Assembly (NCBI GenBank): GCA_021774335.1
Contig: JAJFJD010000040.1
Location: forward strand, 186,001-250,000
Reading direction: 5' to 3'
Length of the DNA stretch: 64,000 bases
From: Alphaproteobacteria bacterium
Lineage (GTDB): Bacteria > Pseudomonadota > Alphaproteobacteria > UBA8366
Position numbers and translations under genes: made by a program. Shown here one piece after another: positions 17,457-28,017 of the stretch (position 1 is its first letter; every line of letters starts with the position of its first letter). The notes under the pieces were generated by a model. It searched no databases. It was not told the origin of the DNA and saw only the letters and a list, made by a program, of their open reading frames with translations.

Positions 17457-18803
17457 ATGCGAATTGCAATGATTGGTACCGGGTATGTCGGGCTCGTATC
17501 CGGCGCGTGTTTCTCGGAGTTTGGGATCGACGTGACCTGCGTCGATATGGATGAGACTAAGATCCAGCGGTTGCAGAACGGTGACGTGCCGATCTACGAG
17601 CCGGGCCTCGATGACCTGGTAAAGGTAAATTTTGAAGCCGGCCGACTGACCTTCACGACCGATTTGAAGGCTGCGGTAGGGCCGGCGGATGCCGTGTTCA
17701 TCGCGGTTGGCACTCCGAGCCGCCGTGGCGACGGCCATGCTGATCTCAGCTTTGTCTACGAGGCGGCCCGGCAGATCGCGGCGGCGCTCGACGGTTACAC
17801 AGTGATCGTGACGAAATCGACGGTTCCCGTGGGCACCGGCAAAGAAGTCGATCGGATCATTCGCGAAGTCCGGCCCGACGCGGATATCGACGTTGTGTCG
17901 AACCCGGAATTCTTGCGCGAAGGTGCGGCGATCGAAGATTTCATGCGGCCTGACCGCGTGGTGATCGGCACAAAGAGTGTGCGGGCCCAGGAGGTTATGC
18001 GCGCTCTCTACCGGCCGCTTTCGCTGATCGAGACGCCGATCCTGTTCACCAAGCGGGAAACCGCGGAACTGGTCAAATACGCGACTAACGCTTTCCTGGC
18101 GACCAAGATCACCTTCATCAACGAAGTCGCGGACCTGTGCGAGCAGGTGGGCGCGGATGTCCATGACGTGGCGCGCGGTATCGGCCTCGACGGCCGTATC
18201 GGGCGTAAGTTCCTGCATCCGGGGCCGGGCTATGGCGGATCTTGCTTCCCCAAGGATACCTTGGCGCTGGTGCGGACGGCGCAGGACGCTGGCGTGCCGA
18301 TGCGGATCGTCGATTCCGTCGTGACAGTGAATGACGAACGGAAGAAAGCAATGGCGGACCGGATTCTCTCTGCCTGTGCGGGCGACGTGAAAGGCAAGAC
18401 TGTCGGTATGCTGGGACTTACGTTCAAACCGAATACCGATGATATGCGCGAAAGCCCGAGCATCGACATCATCGCGGCGTTGCAGGCAAAGGGCGCCCGG
18501 GTGCGGGTTTATGATCCGGCCGGGATGGAGGAGGCCAAGAAGGTCATTTCCGATGTCGACTGGTGTCCCGATGCCTATGAGGCGATCAAGGGCTCCGACG
18601 TGATCGCGTTGGTGACGGAATGGAACGAATTCCGATCCCTGGACCTCGACCGCATCAAGGACCTCATGACCGCGCCTGTGATGGTCGATCTTCGCAATGT
18701 TTACGATCCCGATGAGATGATCGGGAAAGGCTTCGACTATCACTCGATCGGCCGTCCGCGGGCGGATGAGGATGTTGAGTTGAAGCAGGAGCGGTCGGCC
18801 TGA
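17457..18803 (+). CDS. ugd: UDP-glucose 6-dehydrogenase
   Basis: 448 residues; oxidises UDP-glucose to UDP-glucuronate with two NAD+. The N-terminal Rossmann motif GTGYVGL is followed by the dimerisation helix. The catalytic cysteine lies in GPGYGGSCFPKD at residue 263, and the C-terminal Rossmann-like domain has GLTFKPNTDDMRESPS. ATG 17457 starts at the canonical MRIAMIG. Its TGA overlaps the ATG of the next gene (TGATG at 18801-18805), so the two are translationally coupled. Product feeds capsule, exopolysaccharide or glucuronate-containing lipid synthesis. Confidence 0.95.
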   Translation: MRIAMIGTGYVGLVSGACFSEFGIDVTCVDMDETKIQRLQNGDVPIYEPGLDDLVKVNFEAGRLTFTTDLKAAVGPADAVFIAVGTPSRRGDGHADLSFVYEAARQIAAALDGYTVIVTKSTVPVGTGKEVDRIIREVRPDADIDVVSNPEFLREGAAIEDFMRPDRVVIGTKSVRAQEVMRALYRPLSLIETPILFTKRETAELVKYATNAFLATKITFINEVADLCEQVGADVHDVARGIGLDGRIGRKFLHPGPGYGGSCFPKDTLALVRTAQDAGVPMRIVDSVVTVNDERKKAMADRILSACAGDVKGKTVGMLGLTFKPNTDDMRESPSIDIIAALQAKGARVRVYDPAGMEEAKKVISDVDWCPDAYEAIKGSDVIALVTEWNEFRSLDLDRIKDLMTAPVMVDLRNVYDPDEMIGKGFDYHSIGRPRADEDVELKQERSA

Positions 18804-20188
18804 TGTCGGCGGGGCATCAATTCAACGCGACGATCCTGCGCGAATACGATATTCGCGGGATCGTCGGCGAAACGCTCGCCGCCGCCGATGCGCTGGCGCT
18901 GGGCCGGACATTCGGCAGCACGATTCGTGATAACGGCGGATCCACAGTGGCGGTCTGCTTCGACGGGCGGCTGAGTTCACCAGAGCTTTCGGATAATCTG
19001 ATCAAGGGGCTGACCTCGACCGGGATCAATGTCACGCGGATCGGACTGGGTCCGACGCCCATGCTGTATTACGCGGCACGCACGCTCGGCACCGATGGCG
19101 GGATCATGGTCACCGGATCGCATAACCCGTCGCATTTCAACGGTTTTAAGATGGTGATGGGCAAGGCTCCGTTCTGGGGAGACGCCATCCAGGCGCTCGG
19201 CCAACGGGCTGCCGCCGCCGACTGGCATGCCGGCGAGGGAACTGTCACCGATCTCGATATTTCCGATGAATACATCAATCGGGTCCGGCAGGATTACCGC
19301 GCCGAGCGTGGCCTCAAAGTGGCCTGGGACGGTGGAAACGGCGCCGCAGCGGAGATCATGGCACGCCTGACCAAGATGTTGCCCGGCGAACATGTCCTCT
19401 TGAATGAAGTGGTCGACGGGACGTTCCCGGCGCATCATCCCGATCCGACGGTGGAAGAGAACTTGGTTCAGTTGCAAGATGCCGTCAAAGCGGAGAATTG
19501 CGATCTCGGCGTCGCCTTCGACGGCGACGGCGACCGGATTGGTGTCGTCGACGGCCAGGGCCGCGTGCTCTGGGGCGACCAGATATTGACCGTCCTCGCG
19601 CGCGATCTGCTCGAGCGGGTGCCGGGTGCGACTATCATCGCCGACGTTAAGGCGAGTGATGTGCTCTTCGAGGAAGTCGCGCGGCTGGGCGGCAATCCGG
19701 TGATGAGCCCAACCGGCCATTCGATCATCAAATCGAAGATGGTCGAGTTGGACGCGGCACTGGCCGGTGAAATGAGCGGCCATATCTTCTTTGGCGACGG
19801 CTATTACGGATACGACGACGCGCTATACGCGGCGGTGCGGTTGATCGACATCGTCGCACGGTCGGACATGACCATGTCGGCCATTCGAGATTCGCTGCCG
19901 TCGGTGTTAAACACGCCGGAAATCCGGTTGGAAGTTCCCGAGGAAAACAAGTTTCCGCTGGTCGAAGAAATTCGCGAGCGGCTGTTGTCGACCGATCGGG
20001 ACAATGTTTCCACTCTGGACGGTATACGTGTGAAGACCCCGGACGGATGGTGGCTGCTGCGGGCGTCGAACACGCAGAACGTGCTGGTTATCCGTTGCGA
20101 ATCGTCGAGTGAGGAAGGGTTGGACCGGGTGAAAGCCACGGTCGCGGGTCATCTTCGCGAAAGCGGCCTAGAGCCGCCGGTGATGTAA
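18803..20188 (+). CDS. Phosphomannomutase / phosphoglucomutase (AlgC type)
   Basis: 461 residues; interconverts hexose 6- and 1-phosphates via a phosphoserine. The catalytic serine is Ser106 in TGSHNPSHFNGFK, the metal loop is DGDGDR at about 240, the sugar-specificity loop GEMSGH follows, and the C-terminal phosphate site is RASNTQNVLVIRCES. The set matches the bifunctional PMM/PGM AlgC/ManB family. Overlaps ugd by one base. Its stop abuts the stop of the convergent carboxypeptidase gene with no spacer (20188/20189). Relative preference for mannose or glucose phosphate cannot be decided, though galU and ugd next door favour glucose-1-P supply. Confidence 0.92.
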   Translation: MSAGHQFNATILREYDIRGIVGETLAAADALALGRTFGSTIRDNGGSTVAVCFDGRLSSPELSDNLIKGLTSTGINVTRIGLGPTPMLYYAARTLGTDGGIMVTGSHNPSHFNGFKMVMGKAPFWGDAIQALGQRAAAADWHAGEGTVTDLDISDEYINRVRQDYRAERGLKVAWDGGNGAAAEIMARLTKMLPGEHVLLNEVVDGTFPAHHPDPTVEENLVQLQDAVKAENCDLGVAFDGDGDRIGVVDGQGRVLWGDQILTVLARDLLERVPGATIIADVKASDVLFEEVARLGGNPVMSPTGHSIIKSKMVELDAALAGEMSGHIFFGDGYYGYDDALYAAVRLIDIVARSDMTMSAIRDSLPSVLNTPEIRLEVPEENKFPLVEEIRERLLSTDRDNVSTLDGIRVKTPDGWWLLRASNTQNVLVIRCESSSEEGLDRVKATVAGHLRESGLEPPVM

Positions 20189-21430
20189 TCAGGACTTGGT
20201 ATCGCCCCGTTGGGGCGGTACCGGCACGCAGCTGACGCGACGGCTTTTCAAGCGCCGGCAGGCCTCGGTCGCGGAGTTTTGCGACAATCCCACAAGACGC
20301 GCCCGGTAAATCAATTCGTTCCCCAGCTTGGTCGGAAGGATCTGGACGCGCGTGCTGCGGTGCTTCTGCGACAGTTGGCGCACGGCCCGCTTTGCAGCCC
20401 GCCGTGCGGGCGCCTGTGCTTTGAAGGCGCCGACCTGGATCGACCATCCGGCCTTGCCGCCGGTGCTTTGCAGCCGGGGCGTGGACGGCTTCCGGAGGGG
20501 TTTTGGGATCGACATCGCAAGCGCGGCGGTGGACGGCACGGCAGCCGGTGCCTTCTTCGGCACTTGCGTCGCGACGGGGCCGGTCTTGGGTTTCGATGGC
20601 GTCAGCTTCGCGAAGCTGCGGGTGAGCAGGCCTCGCATATGGCTGTTCCGTGCTCGCGCGGACTTACCGCCGAAGACGACGCCGATGATGCGATTCCCGT
20701 TGCGGCTCGCGGAAACCACGAGATTGTATCCCGAGGCGCGCGTGTAGCCGGTTTTCATACCGTCTACGCCAGGATAATCGACCAGCAACGAGTTGTGATT
20801 CTTATATTTACGGCCTTTGAACTCGAAATGTTTCGTTGAAAAGAGCCGATATTGCTTTGGGAAATCTACAAGCAACCGGCGCGCAAGCTTGGACATATCC
20901 CGAGCGGTCGAGAGCTGCCGGCGGTTCGGCAAGCCCGACGCGTTCCGGAAATTCGTCCGCTTCATACCCAGTTCGCGGGCTTTCTTGGTCATAAGCCGCC
21001 CGAACTTGCGCTCAGTACCACCGATTGCTTCGGCGATGACGACAGCGACGTCATTGGCGGATTTTGTGATGAGCGCCAAGATGGCGTCGCGCACTGTGAT
21101 GGTGTCGCCTTTTTTCAGGCCTAGTTTGGACGGGCGGGCGCCTGCCGCGCGCGCTGACACGGTTAATTGTCGGTCCATCGTGAGCTGGCCCGTCCGAACG
21201 GCTTCAAAGGCCAGGTAGATCGTCATCATTTTCGTCAGCGACGCGGGATAGTTGCGGGTGTCCGGATTGACCGCGTGAAGGACCTTTCCCGTCTCATAAT
21301 CGACCACGATCGACGCATAGCGCGCCTGCGCGGCGACCGAGACCAGCGAAACAGCGGCAAAAACTAAGGAAATAAAACCATATCTAACGATATGGCCAAT
21401 ATTTGCTGACTTCCCCATTAAAACAGTCAT
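20189..21430 (-). CDS. D-alanyl-D-alanine carboxypeptidase (PBP5/6 type) with C-terminal SPOR domain
   Basis: 413 residues. After a signal peptide (cleavage near AQA-RYA, residue 36) the serine peptidase domain shows all three active-site motifs: SLTK (Ser64), SAN (Ser124) and KTG (226-228). It trims the terminal D-alanine of peptidoglycan stem peptides. Instead of the usual PBP5 beta-rich tail and amphipathic anchor there is a proline/lysine-rich linker (about 285-330) and a SPOR domain (about 335-413; WSIQVGAFKAQAPARRAAKRA), which binds denuded septal glycan. That combination points to septal location. ATG 21430 was chosen for its AGGA Shine-Dalgarno; a TTG at 21472 is also open. Confidence 0.92.
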   Translation of the reverse strand: MTVLMGKSANIGHIVRYGFISLVFAAVSLVSVAAQARYASIVVDYETGKVLHAVNPDTRNYPASLTKMMTIYLAFEAVRTGQLTMDRQLTVSARAAGARPSKLGLKKGDTITVRDAILALITKSANDVAVVIAEAIGGTERKFGRLMTKKARELGMKRTNFRNASGLPNRRQLSTARDMSKLARRLLVDFPKQYRLFSTKHFEFKGRKYKNHNSLLVDYPGVDGMKTGYTRASGYNLVVSASRNGNRIIGVVFGGKSARARNSHMRGLLTRSFAKLTPSKPKTGPVATQVPKKAPAAVPSTAALAMSIPKPLRKPSTPRLQSTGGKAGWSIQVGAFKAQAPARRAAKRAVRQLSQKHRSTRVQILPTKLGNELIYRARLVGLSQNSATEACRRLKSRRVSCVPVPPQRGDTKS

Positions 21431-21731
21431 TTTTTTCCTATTTATCGAATTCAATAGATTCGATTTCGCCAAACCCTAAGGGAACGTAATAAAATTATCG
21501 TTAATTGTCTATCGGCCGTTAGCCGATATCTCGCTGATTTCGCAATAAAACTTTAACTGCAACTGGTTAACTCCATATCGTACCGTCTGCAATACTTCCG
21601 ACGCTAGTAATTCTTCCGATGTAATCCTTTGGTTATTCGTGATGAGGGCTCGTATTCCGCGGAATCCCTTGGGAACCGCAGTGTGTTCGGGCCCGAAGCG
21701 CCGCTCCAGTGCGATGCAAAATAAATTATGG

Positions 21732-21740
21732 TGCAGTGCA
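21732..21740. promoter_or_regulatory. PhaR-like TGC repeat upstream of phasin promoter
   Basis: TGCAGTGCA lies 10 bp before the -35 hexamer. PhaR regulators of polyhydroxyalkanoate genes in alphaproteobacteria bind TGC-rich inverted elements. A related TGC-rich element lies at the start point. The assignment is by pattern only. Confidence 0.35.
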
Positions 21741-21749
21741 ACAATATCG

Positions 21750-21779
21750 TTGACATAGCCCGGAAGTGTCCCATATACA
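21750..21779 (+). promoter_or_regulatory. Sigma-70-type promoter of the phasin gene
   Basis: A perfect -35 TTGACA (21750-21755), 18-bp spacer and -10 TATACA (21774-21779) predict transcription start near 21786 and a ~100-nt leader before the phasin ATG. Unusually close to consensus for this genome, fitting a highly expressed granule protein. Confidence 0.65.
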
Positions 21780-21784
21780 GGTCA

Positions 21785-21796
21785 TGCTGCAGCGCA
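21785..21796. promoter_or_regulatory. PhaR-like repeat overlapping the predicted phasin transcription start
   Basis: TGCTGCAGCGCA contains the palindrome TGCTGCAGC(A) and lies directly on the predicted start point. A repressor there would block transcription, as PhaR does at phaP promoters when no polymer granules are present. Confidence 0.4.
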
Positions 21797-21885
21797 CCAT
21801 TTTCTTGCAGCCAAGGCGCGGGAAGGCTTCGTATCGATTACGGGCCAGACCGATGGATACGAAAATTGAAGGACGGAGAACTGAT

Positions 21886-22404
21886 ATGGCTACTAAAGCG
21901 AAAGCCGCTCGCGCTGATTTGAAGCAGGTCGAAGAGGCCGTTGCAGCGGGCAAACAGACAGTCGAACAGGTCGTTAAAGCTTCTACGGAAAATTATGGAC
22001 AGGCGGTTAGCATGACGAAAGATCAGGTTGAAAAGGCCAGCAAGTCCCTCATGGAGGGCTATGACGAGATGACGTCACTGAGCCAGAAGAATGTTGAAGC
22101 CATGGTAAAGGCCGGCAACCTTTGGGCCAAGAGCGCCGAGAGCATCGGCAAAGCCTATTTCAATCTCGCGCAGGTTTCGGCCGAGGCGGGTGTTGAAGCG
22201 GCGCAGGCCATGTTCGCCGCGAAGACGTTGAAGGACGTTGTTGACGTTCAGACCGGCTACACCAAGTCGAGCATTGATACGTTCGTGGCCGAAGGCAAGA
22301 AGATCAACGATATCACGGTGAAGGCCGCCAATGAGGCGCTTGAGCCGATCCAAGATCAGGTCAACGAGAACATCAAGACGATCCTGAAGCAGCCGGCTGC
22401 TTGA
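21886..22404 (+). CDS. phaP: Phasin family protein (polyhydroxyalkanoate granule-associated)
   Basis: 172 residues, soluble, no signal peptide, almost entirely amphipathic helix and coiled-coil, rich in Ala, Lys, Glu and Val. It fits the phasin_2 family (KASTENYGQAVSMTKDQVEKASKS, QKNVEAMVKAGNLWAKSAESIGK, then a C-terminal helix). Phasins coat polyhydroxybutyrate granules and limit their size. ATG 21886 follows GGACGGAGAA and gives the typical short Lys/Ala start; the longer upstream frame includes the promoter. A strong terminator follows. No phaC or phaZ lies nearby. Confidence 0.88.
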   Translation: MATKAKAARADLKQVEEAVAAGKQTVEQVVKASTENYGQAVSMTKDQVEKASKSLMEGYDEMTSLSQKNVEAMVKAGNLWAKSAESIGKAYFNLAQVSAEAGVEAAQAMFAAKTLKDVVDVQTGYTKSSIDTFVAEGKKINDITVKAANEALEPIQDQVNENIKTILKQPAA

Positions 22405-22444
22405 GATAGGGAATAGACGAACCAGACACCGGGTTTGTCGACAG

Positions 22445-22478
22445 CGGCCCTTCGGTTTTTCCGAAGGGCCGTTTTCTA
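22445..22478 (+). terminator. Rho-independent terminator of the phasin gene
   Basis: A perfect 11-bp stem CGGCCCTTCGG / CCGAAGGGCCG with a TTTTT loop is followed by TTTTCTATT, 41 bp after the phasin stop. It makes the phasin gene a single-gene unit. Confidence 0.92.
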
Positions 22479-23264
22479 TTGGCGCCCTGTCAACTGATGG
22501 GCGGGCAACTGACGCGCGGGCAATCGGCAATCGAACAGGGTCAACCGGTTGATTCGATAGAAGCGGCGGCTATGGGCCGACATCTCCCGGCTGCTGACGG
22601 TCGTGACGTGAAATCCACTGCGGGCGATCCGGTCGCCATAGTCGCGCCCGCAAATTCGCACATGATAGGGATGGCCGAACGCCTTCATTCGGCCGTCAGT
22701 ACTGACAATCGCTGGGTCTTCAAAGGTTTGTGGCAGGTTCTCGTCCATTGGCACGAGGATGATGGCATGCCCTCCGGGCCGAAGAACCCGGGCGAATTCG
22801 CCCAACGCCGCGTGATCGTCCTGTATGTGTTCCAGGACATGGCAGCACAGGATCAGGTCGAAACTTCCGGCGTCGAAGGCAAGATTGCCGGCGTCCATCG
22901 CCATGGCCGCGCTTGGATCATGCAGATCGATGGATGTATAGCGGACGGATCGGCAATTGAGCAGTCGCTGACGGATGCCCACCTCCGGTGCGATATGCAG
23001 CACCGACAGGCTTCGTGACGTGACGCCGAGTGCGGTTTCCAGATAGAGCCATAGATATCTGTGCCGTTCCAACGCGCCGCAACCAGGGCACAGGGCCTGG
23101 TGCCGCCGTTGGATGCCGAAGGGCAGGAACAGCCGATACCAGCGGCGACAAACTGGGCAATAGCGGCCATGACCCGGCGGTGTGCCGAGCGCAGCCCGTC
23201 GCGACATGCGCGTACCGCTGTAGACGTCCTGCGGCGCCGTATCGCCCGCCAGCAGGGACGACAT
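22476..23264 (-). CDS. SAM-dependent methyltransferase with N-terminal zinc ribbon
   Basis: 262 residues from the ATG at 23264 (start uncertain; ATG 23207 and a TTG at 23456 are also in frame). An N-terminal CPVC...CPGC pair, ending CPGCGALERHR, is the zinc-ribbon module found before many class I methyltransferases of polysaccharide clusters. The Rossmann domain follows: VLHIAPEVG (motif I), IDLHDPSAAMAMDAGN (motif II) and FDLILCCHVLEHIQDDHAALGEFARVLRPGGHAII, the classic methyltransf_11 region. Substrate unknown. Stands alone between the phasin and clpS. Its stop lies next to the phasin terminator, which would work poorly in this direction. Confidence 0.8.
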   Translation of the reverse strand: MSSLLAGDTAPQDVYSGTRMSRRAALGTPPGHGRYCPVCRRWYRLFLPFGIQRRHQALCPGCGALERHRYLWLYLETALGVTSRSLSVLHIAPEVGIRQRLLNCRSVRYTSIDLHDPSAAMAMDAGNLAFDAGSFDLILCCHVLEHIQDDHAALGEFARVLRPGGHAIILVPMDENLPQTFEDPAIVSTDGRMKAFGHPYHVRICGRDYGDRIARSGFHVTTVSSREMSAHSRRFYRINRLTLFDCRLPARQLPAHQLTGRQ

Positions 23265-23506
23265 CCGGTCGCCCAGATCGAGCGGAAAATCCAGCGTCTT
23301 GCCCTGGCGGAACGGTGGCCGGGGGCTTGCACGATCGGACAAACGCACAAGATTAGGTCGGAGATGCAATTTGACGGATCCTTGAGATTGGGAATCACAT
23401 TTACGCCGCAGTTCGGCGCTACCTTCCGAAATGTTTCTGAAACACCCTTTTACCAAGTCTTATCTGTCCAATATTATACTGATCTGGTGTAATATTCGGT
23501 TTGGCA

Positions 23507-23833
23507 ATGAGTGATCGAGATAACGATAATCCGAACGGCCCGAATTCCGGCGTGGTTACCCAGACCAAGCCGGAAACCAAAAAGCCGTCGATGTATAAAG
23601 TTTTGATGCTGAACGACGATTACACGCCGATGGAGTTTGTCGTTCATGTGTTGGAACGGTTTTTCTCGAAAGGCCGCGAAGAAGCGACGACTATTATGCT
23701 TCACGTCCATCGCCGTGGGGTCGGGATATGCGGCGTCTTTCCGTATGAGGTCGCTGAAACCAAGGTGACGCAAGTGATGGATCTTGCGACTCAGCACGAG
23801 CATCCTCTGCGCTGCACGCTTGAAAAGGACTAG
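23507..23833 (+). CDS. clpS: ATP-dependent Clp protease adaptor ClpS
   Basis: 108 residues. ClpS binds proteins bearing N-terminal Leu, Phe, Tyr or Trp and hands them to ClpAP. The core [24 protein letters not shown] contains the conserved asparagine/aspartates and methionine of the N-degron pocket. [22 protein letters not shown] is the second family block, including the conserved histidine. The N-terminal extension (1-30) is polar, as needed to engage the ClpA pore. Placed eight bases before clpA, its partner. ATG 23507 preferred over TTG 23501. Confidence 0.95.
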   Translation: MSDRDNDNPNGPNSGVVTQTKPETKKPSMYKVLMLNDDYTPMEFVVHVLERFFSKGREEATTIMLHVHRRGVGICGVFPYEVAETKVTQVMDLATQHEHPLRCTLEKD

Positions 23834-23841
23834 AGACATAC

Positions 23842-26172
<2,331 letters not shown>

Positions 26173-26267
26173 CGCCTACGGGCAGTTAGCCTAGGAATTT
26201 CGCCTAGGAGGCGCCAGAGCGCCCCTTGCTCTCTTTCAGACCTTTGGTCGTGAACTGTTTCGCGCGC

Positions 26268-26477
26268 TTAGACCGGCAGCGATGCGACTGCCATGCTGCC
26301 CAGAAGCAGCAGAGAGACCGTCACAAAAGCAGAATAAACGACCAGTGGGTGCGTGCGGAACATACCCGCCCGTTTGCCGCGAAGGCGCGGGACGTCGGGA
26401 ATGATCTTCCGCGTGTAGATTTCAGGCAACGCACGGTCCATCAATTCGCGAGGCAGTTCAGTGGTTTCTTGGTACAT
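26268..26477 (-). CDS. Small single-pass membrane protein of unknown function
   Basis: 69 residues: a charged N-terminal 40 residues (LPRELMDRALPEIYTRKIIPDVPRLRGKR) and one C-terminal hydrophobic segment (about 47-66) ending ASLPV. The topology would be N-in with almost nothing outside. Convergent with clpA (95-bp gap) and upstream of the diguanylate cyclase gene in the same direction, with no clear Shine-Dalgarno. The clean membrane segment and charge pattern suggest a real gene; no family recognised. Confidence 0.45.
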   Translation of the reverse strand: MYQETTELPRELMDRALPEIYTRKIIPDVPRLRGKRAGMFRTHPLVVYSAFVTVSLLLLGSMAVASLPV

Positions 26478-26628
26478 CGTTGGTCGCCATTAATCGTTGG
26501 TGTTGACGTTAACTGAACTTATGCCACGAGCCGTCAAGTACTTCTGTGATAGGGGTCACTGGGAATCGTTATTTTGGGGCTGAATTCCGCCTTTTTTCGC
26601 GGAATCCGATATTTTGGGCCGTCGTCCC

Positions 26629-27882
26629 CTACGATTCGGCCAAAACCACCCGATTTCTACCGGAATCCTTGGCCCGATAGAGCGCCTGATCGGCGGCGTC
26701 GGTCAGATCCGAAACGTTGCCGAATTCCGGAAAAGTCGCGACTCCACAGCTCAAAGTGACTGTGAACTCGCCTTTTTCGTGCTGTTGCTGGATCTTCGAG
26801 AAGGCGCGCCGGATATCGTTCAAAATGGTCTCCGACTGGCTTCCCGAGACACCGGCCAGGGCCACCGCGAATTCCTCGCCGCCGGTGCGTCCGATGATAT
26901 CAGTCGCCCGAAGCCGCTGTTTGAGCAGGCTGGACAGCGTCTTGATCACGCGGTCGCCGGTTGGGTGGCCATAGGTGTCGTTGACGTTCTTAAAATGGTC
27001 GAGATCGATGATCGCATAGGCCAGCGGTTGCCCATCACGCTGCATACGGGACATTTCGATGTCCAAGTGCTCTTTCGTGGTCGTGTGGTTCAGCAATCCG
27101 GTCAAGCTGTCGCGCAGCATCAGCGAGCGCAGGGACCGGAAGCGGCGGGCCCGCGTATAGACCGCCATGACCAGATGCTCCGGCCGAATCGGCTTGGTCA
27201 GGAAGTCGTCGCCGCCGATGGTCATGACATCGAGCTGTTTCAGTAGGTCGTCCTCGGCGGACAGGAATACGATCGGAATCGAGTCGAACGCAGGATCCTG
27301 CCGGATCACAGCGGCGAGTTCCTTACCCCGGCATTCCGGCATATACAGGTCCATGATGATCAGTTCCGGCCGGAATTCTGCAAGCACTTCAAAGGTTTTC
27401 AGCGGCTCATTGCAGAACACCGTCTCCATTCCGGCCTCGGAAAGGATCGTTTTGTAGTACTTACAAATTCGCGGATCATCATCGATGATCAGCACGCGGA
27501 ACGGATCGTCTACGGCTTGTTCCGACAAAGGATCGAGCGTATCGACGAGGTCGAGCATGCTCACCGGGCGCATCAACAGCGCCGCGGCGCCGGCGCGCAC
27601 TGCCGCAAGCCGGGTCGCCATGTTGGGATCCGGTGACAAGAAGATGAGCGGTGGCGGCCGTTTGAATTCCTGGCAGACGTCGCCAATTTGGTCGATTTGC
27701 GGCGCAGCTTCGTCGCCGGCGGGCAGACCCACAAGCAACGCGACGGCTCCGGCGTCCAACTCCGCCATGCCGCTGTCGTTTGCATCGCTGCAATGCGTGA
27801 CCGAGTAGCCGAACTGGCCCAGCTGTGCTGTCAGCTGGTTGGCTTCTCCGTCGTCATCATCGATTAAGACTATATTTTTCAT
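26629..27882 (-). CDS. PleD-like response regulator with diguanylate cyclase (GGDEF) domain
   Basis: 417 residues in three modules. The first receiver domain (1-~120) is degenerate: acidic residues at 8-10 are kept, but the strand where the phospho-acceptor aspartate should lie reads AVALLVGLP, and the conserved lysine is arginine (LMRP). The second receiver (~128-250) is complete, with Asp178 in IIMDLYMPE and Lys230 in FLTKPIR. The GGDEF domain (~255-417) has the catalytic GGEEF at 334-338 and an RATD inhibitory site (325-328) exactly five residues before it, so it should make cyclic di-GMP with product inhibition. This REC-REC-GGDEF order is that of Caulobacter PleD. No cognate kinase lies beside it. 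Confidence 0.92.
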   Translation of the reverse strand: MKNIVLIDDDDGEANQLTAQLGQFGYSVTHCSDANDSGMAELDAGAVALLVGLPAGDEAAPQIDQIGDVCQEFKRPPPLIFLSPDPNMATRLAAVRAGAAALLMRPVSMLDLVDTLDPLSEQAVDDPFRVLIIDDDPRICKYYKTILSEAGMETVFCNEPLKTFEVLAEFRPELIIMDLYMPECRGKELAAVIRQDPAFDSIPIVFLSAEDDLLKQLDVMTIGGDDFLTKPIRPEHLVMAVYTRARRFRSLRSLMLRDSLTGLLNHTTTKEHLDIEMSRMQRDGQPLAYAIIDLDHFKNVNDTYGHPTGDRVIKTLSSLLKQRLRATDIIGRTGGEEFAVALAGVSGSQSETILNDIRRAFSKIQQQHEKGEFTVTLSCGVATFPEFGNVSDLTDAADQALYRAKDSGRNRVVLAES

Positions 27883-28017
27883 CGTCCCTCATGCCCTATG
27901 AGGGTATATCGAGACTTTATTACCCAAGTATTGAGATTGGCGGCCAAATCGCCCGGAAAATGTCGGTTTTTTGCGCCGTATGGGGGTGGGGAATTCCGGG
28001 ACTAACGCGGTAGTAGG

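Larger units (their letters stand above)
21431..21885. other. Divergent intergenic region between carboxypeptidase and phasin genes
   Basis: About 455 bp, AT-richer than the coding neighbours. On the phasin side it holds a good sigma-70-type promoter and two TGC-rich repeats, listed separately. On the carboxypeptidase side there is an inverted repeat ATCGGC-CGTTA-GCCGAT at 21511-21527, probably in that gene's leader. I see no further gene; a plus-strand open frame from 21766 is only an upstream extension of the phasin. Confidence 0.5.

Noticed and set aside
17325..18743. 472-codon minus-strand frame over ugd
   Set aside because: Shadow of UDP-glucose dehydrogenase; composition biased to His/Arg/Asp with no family resemblance.
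21553..21570. Possible CtrA site (TTAA ... TTAA) before the carboxypeptidase
   Set aside because: The two TTAA halves are 10 bp apart, not the required 7.
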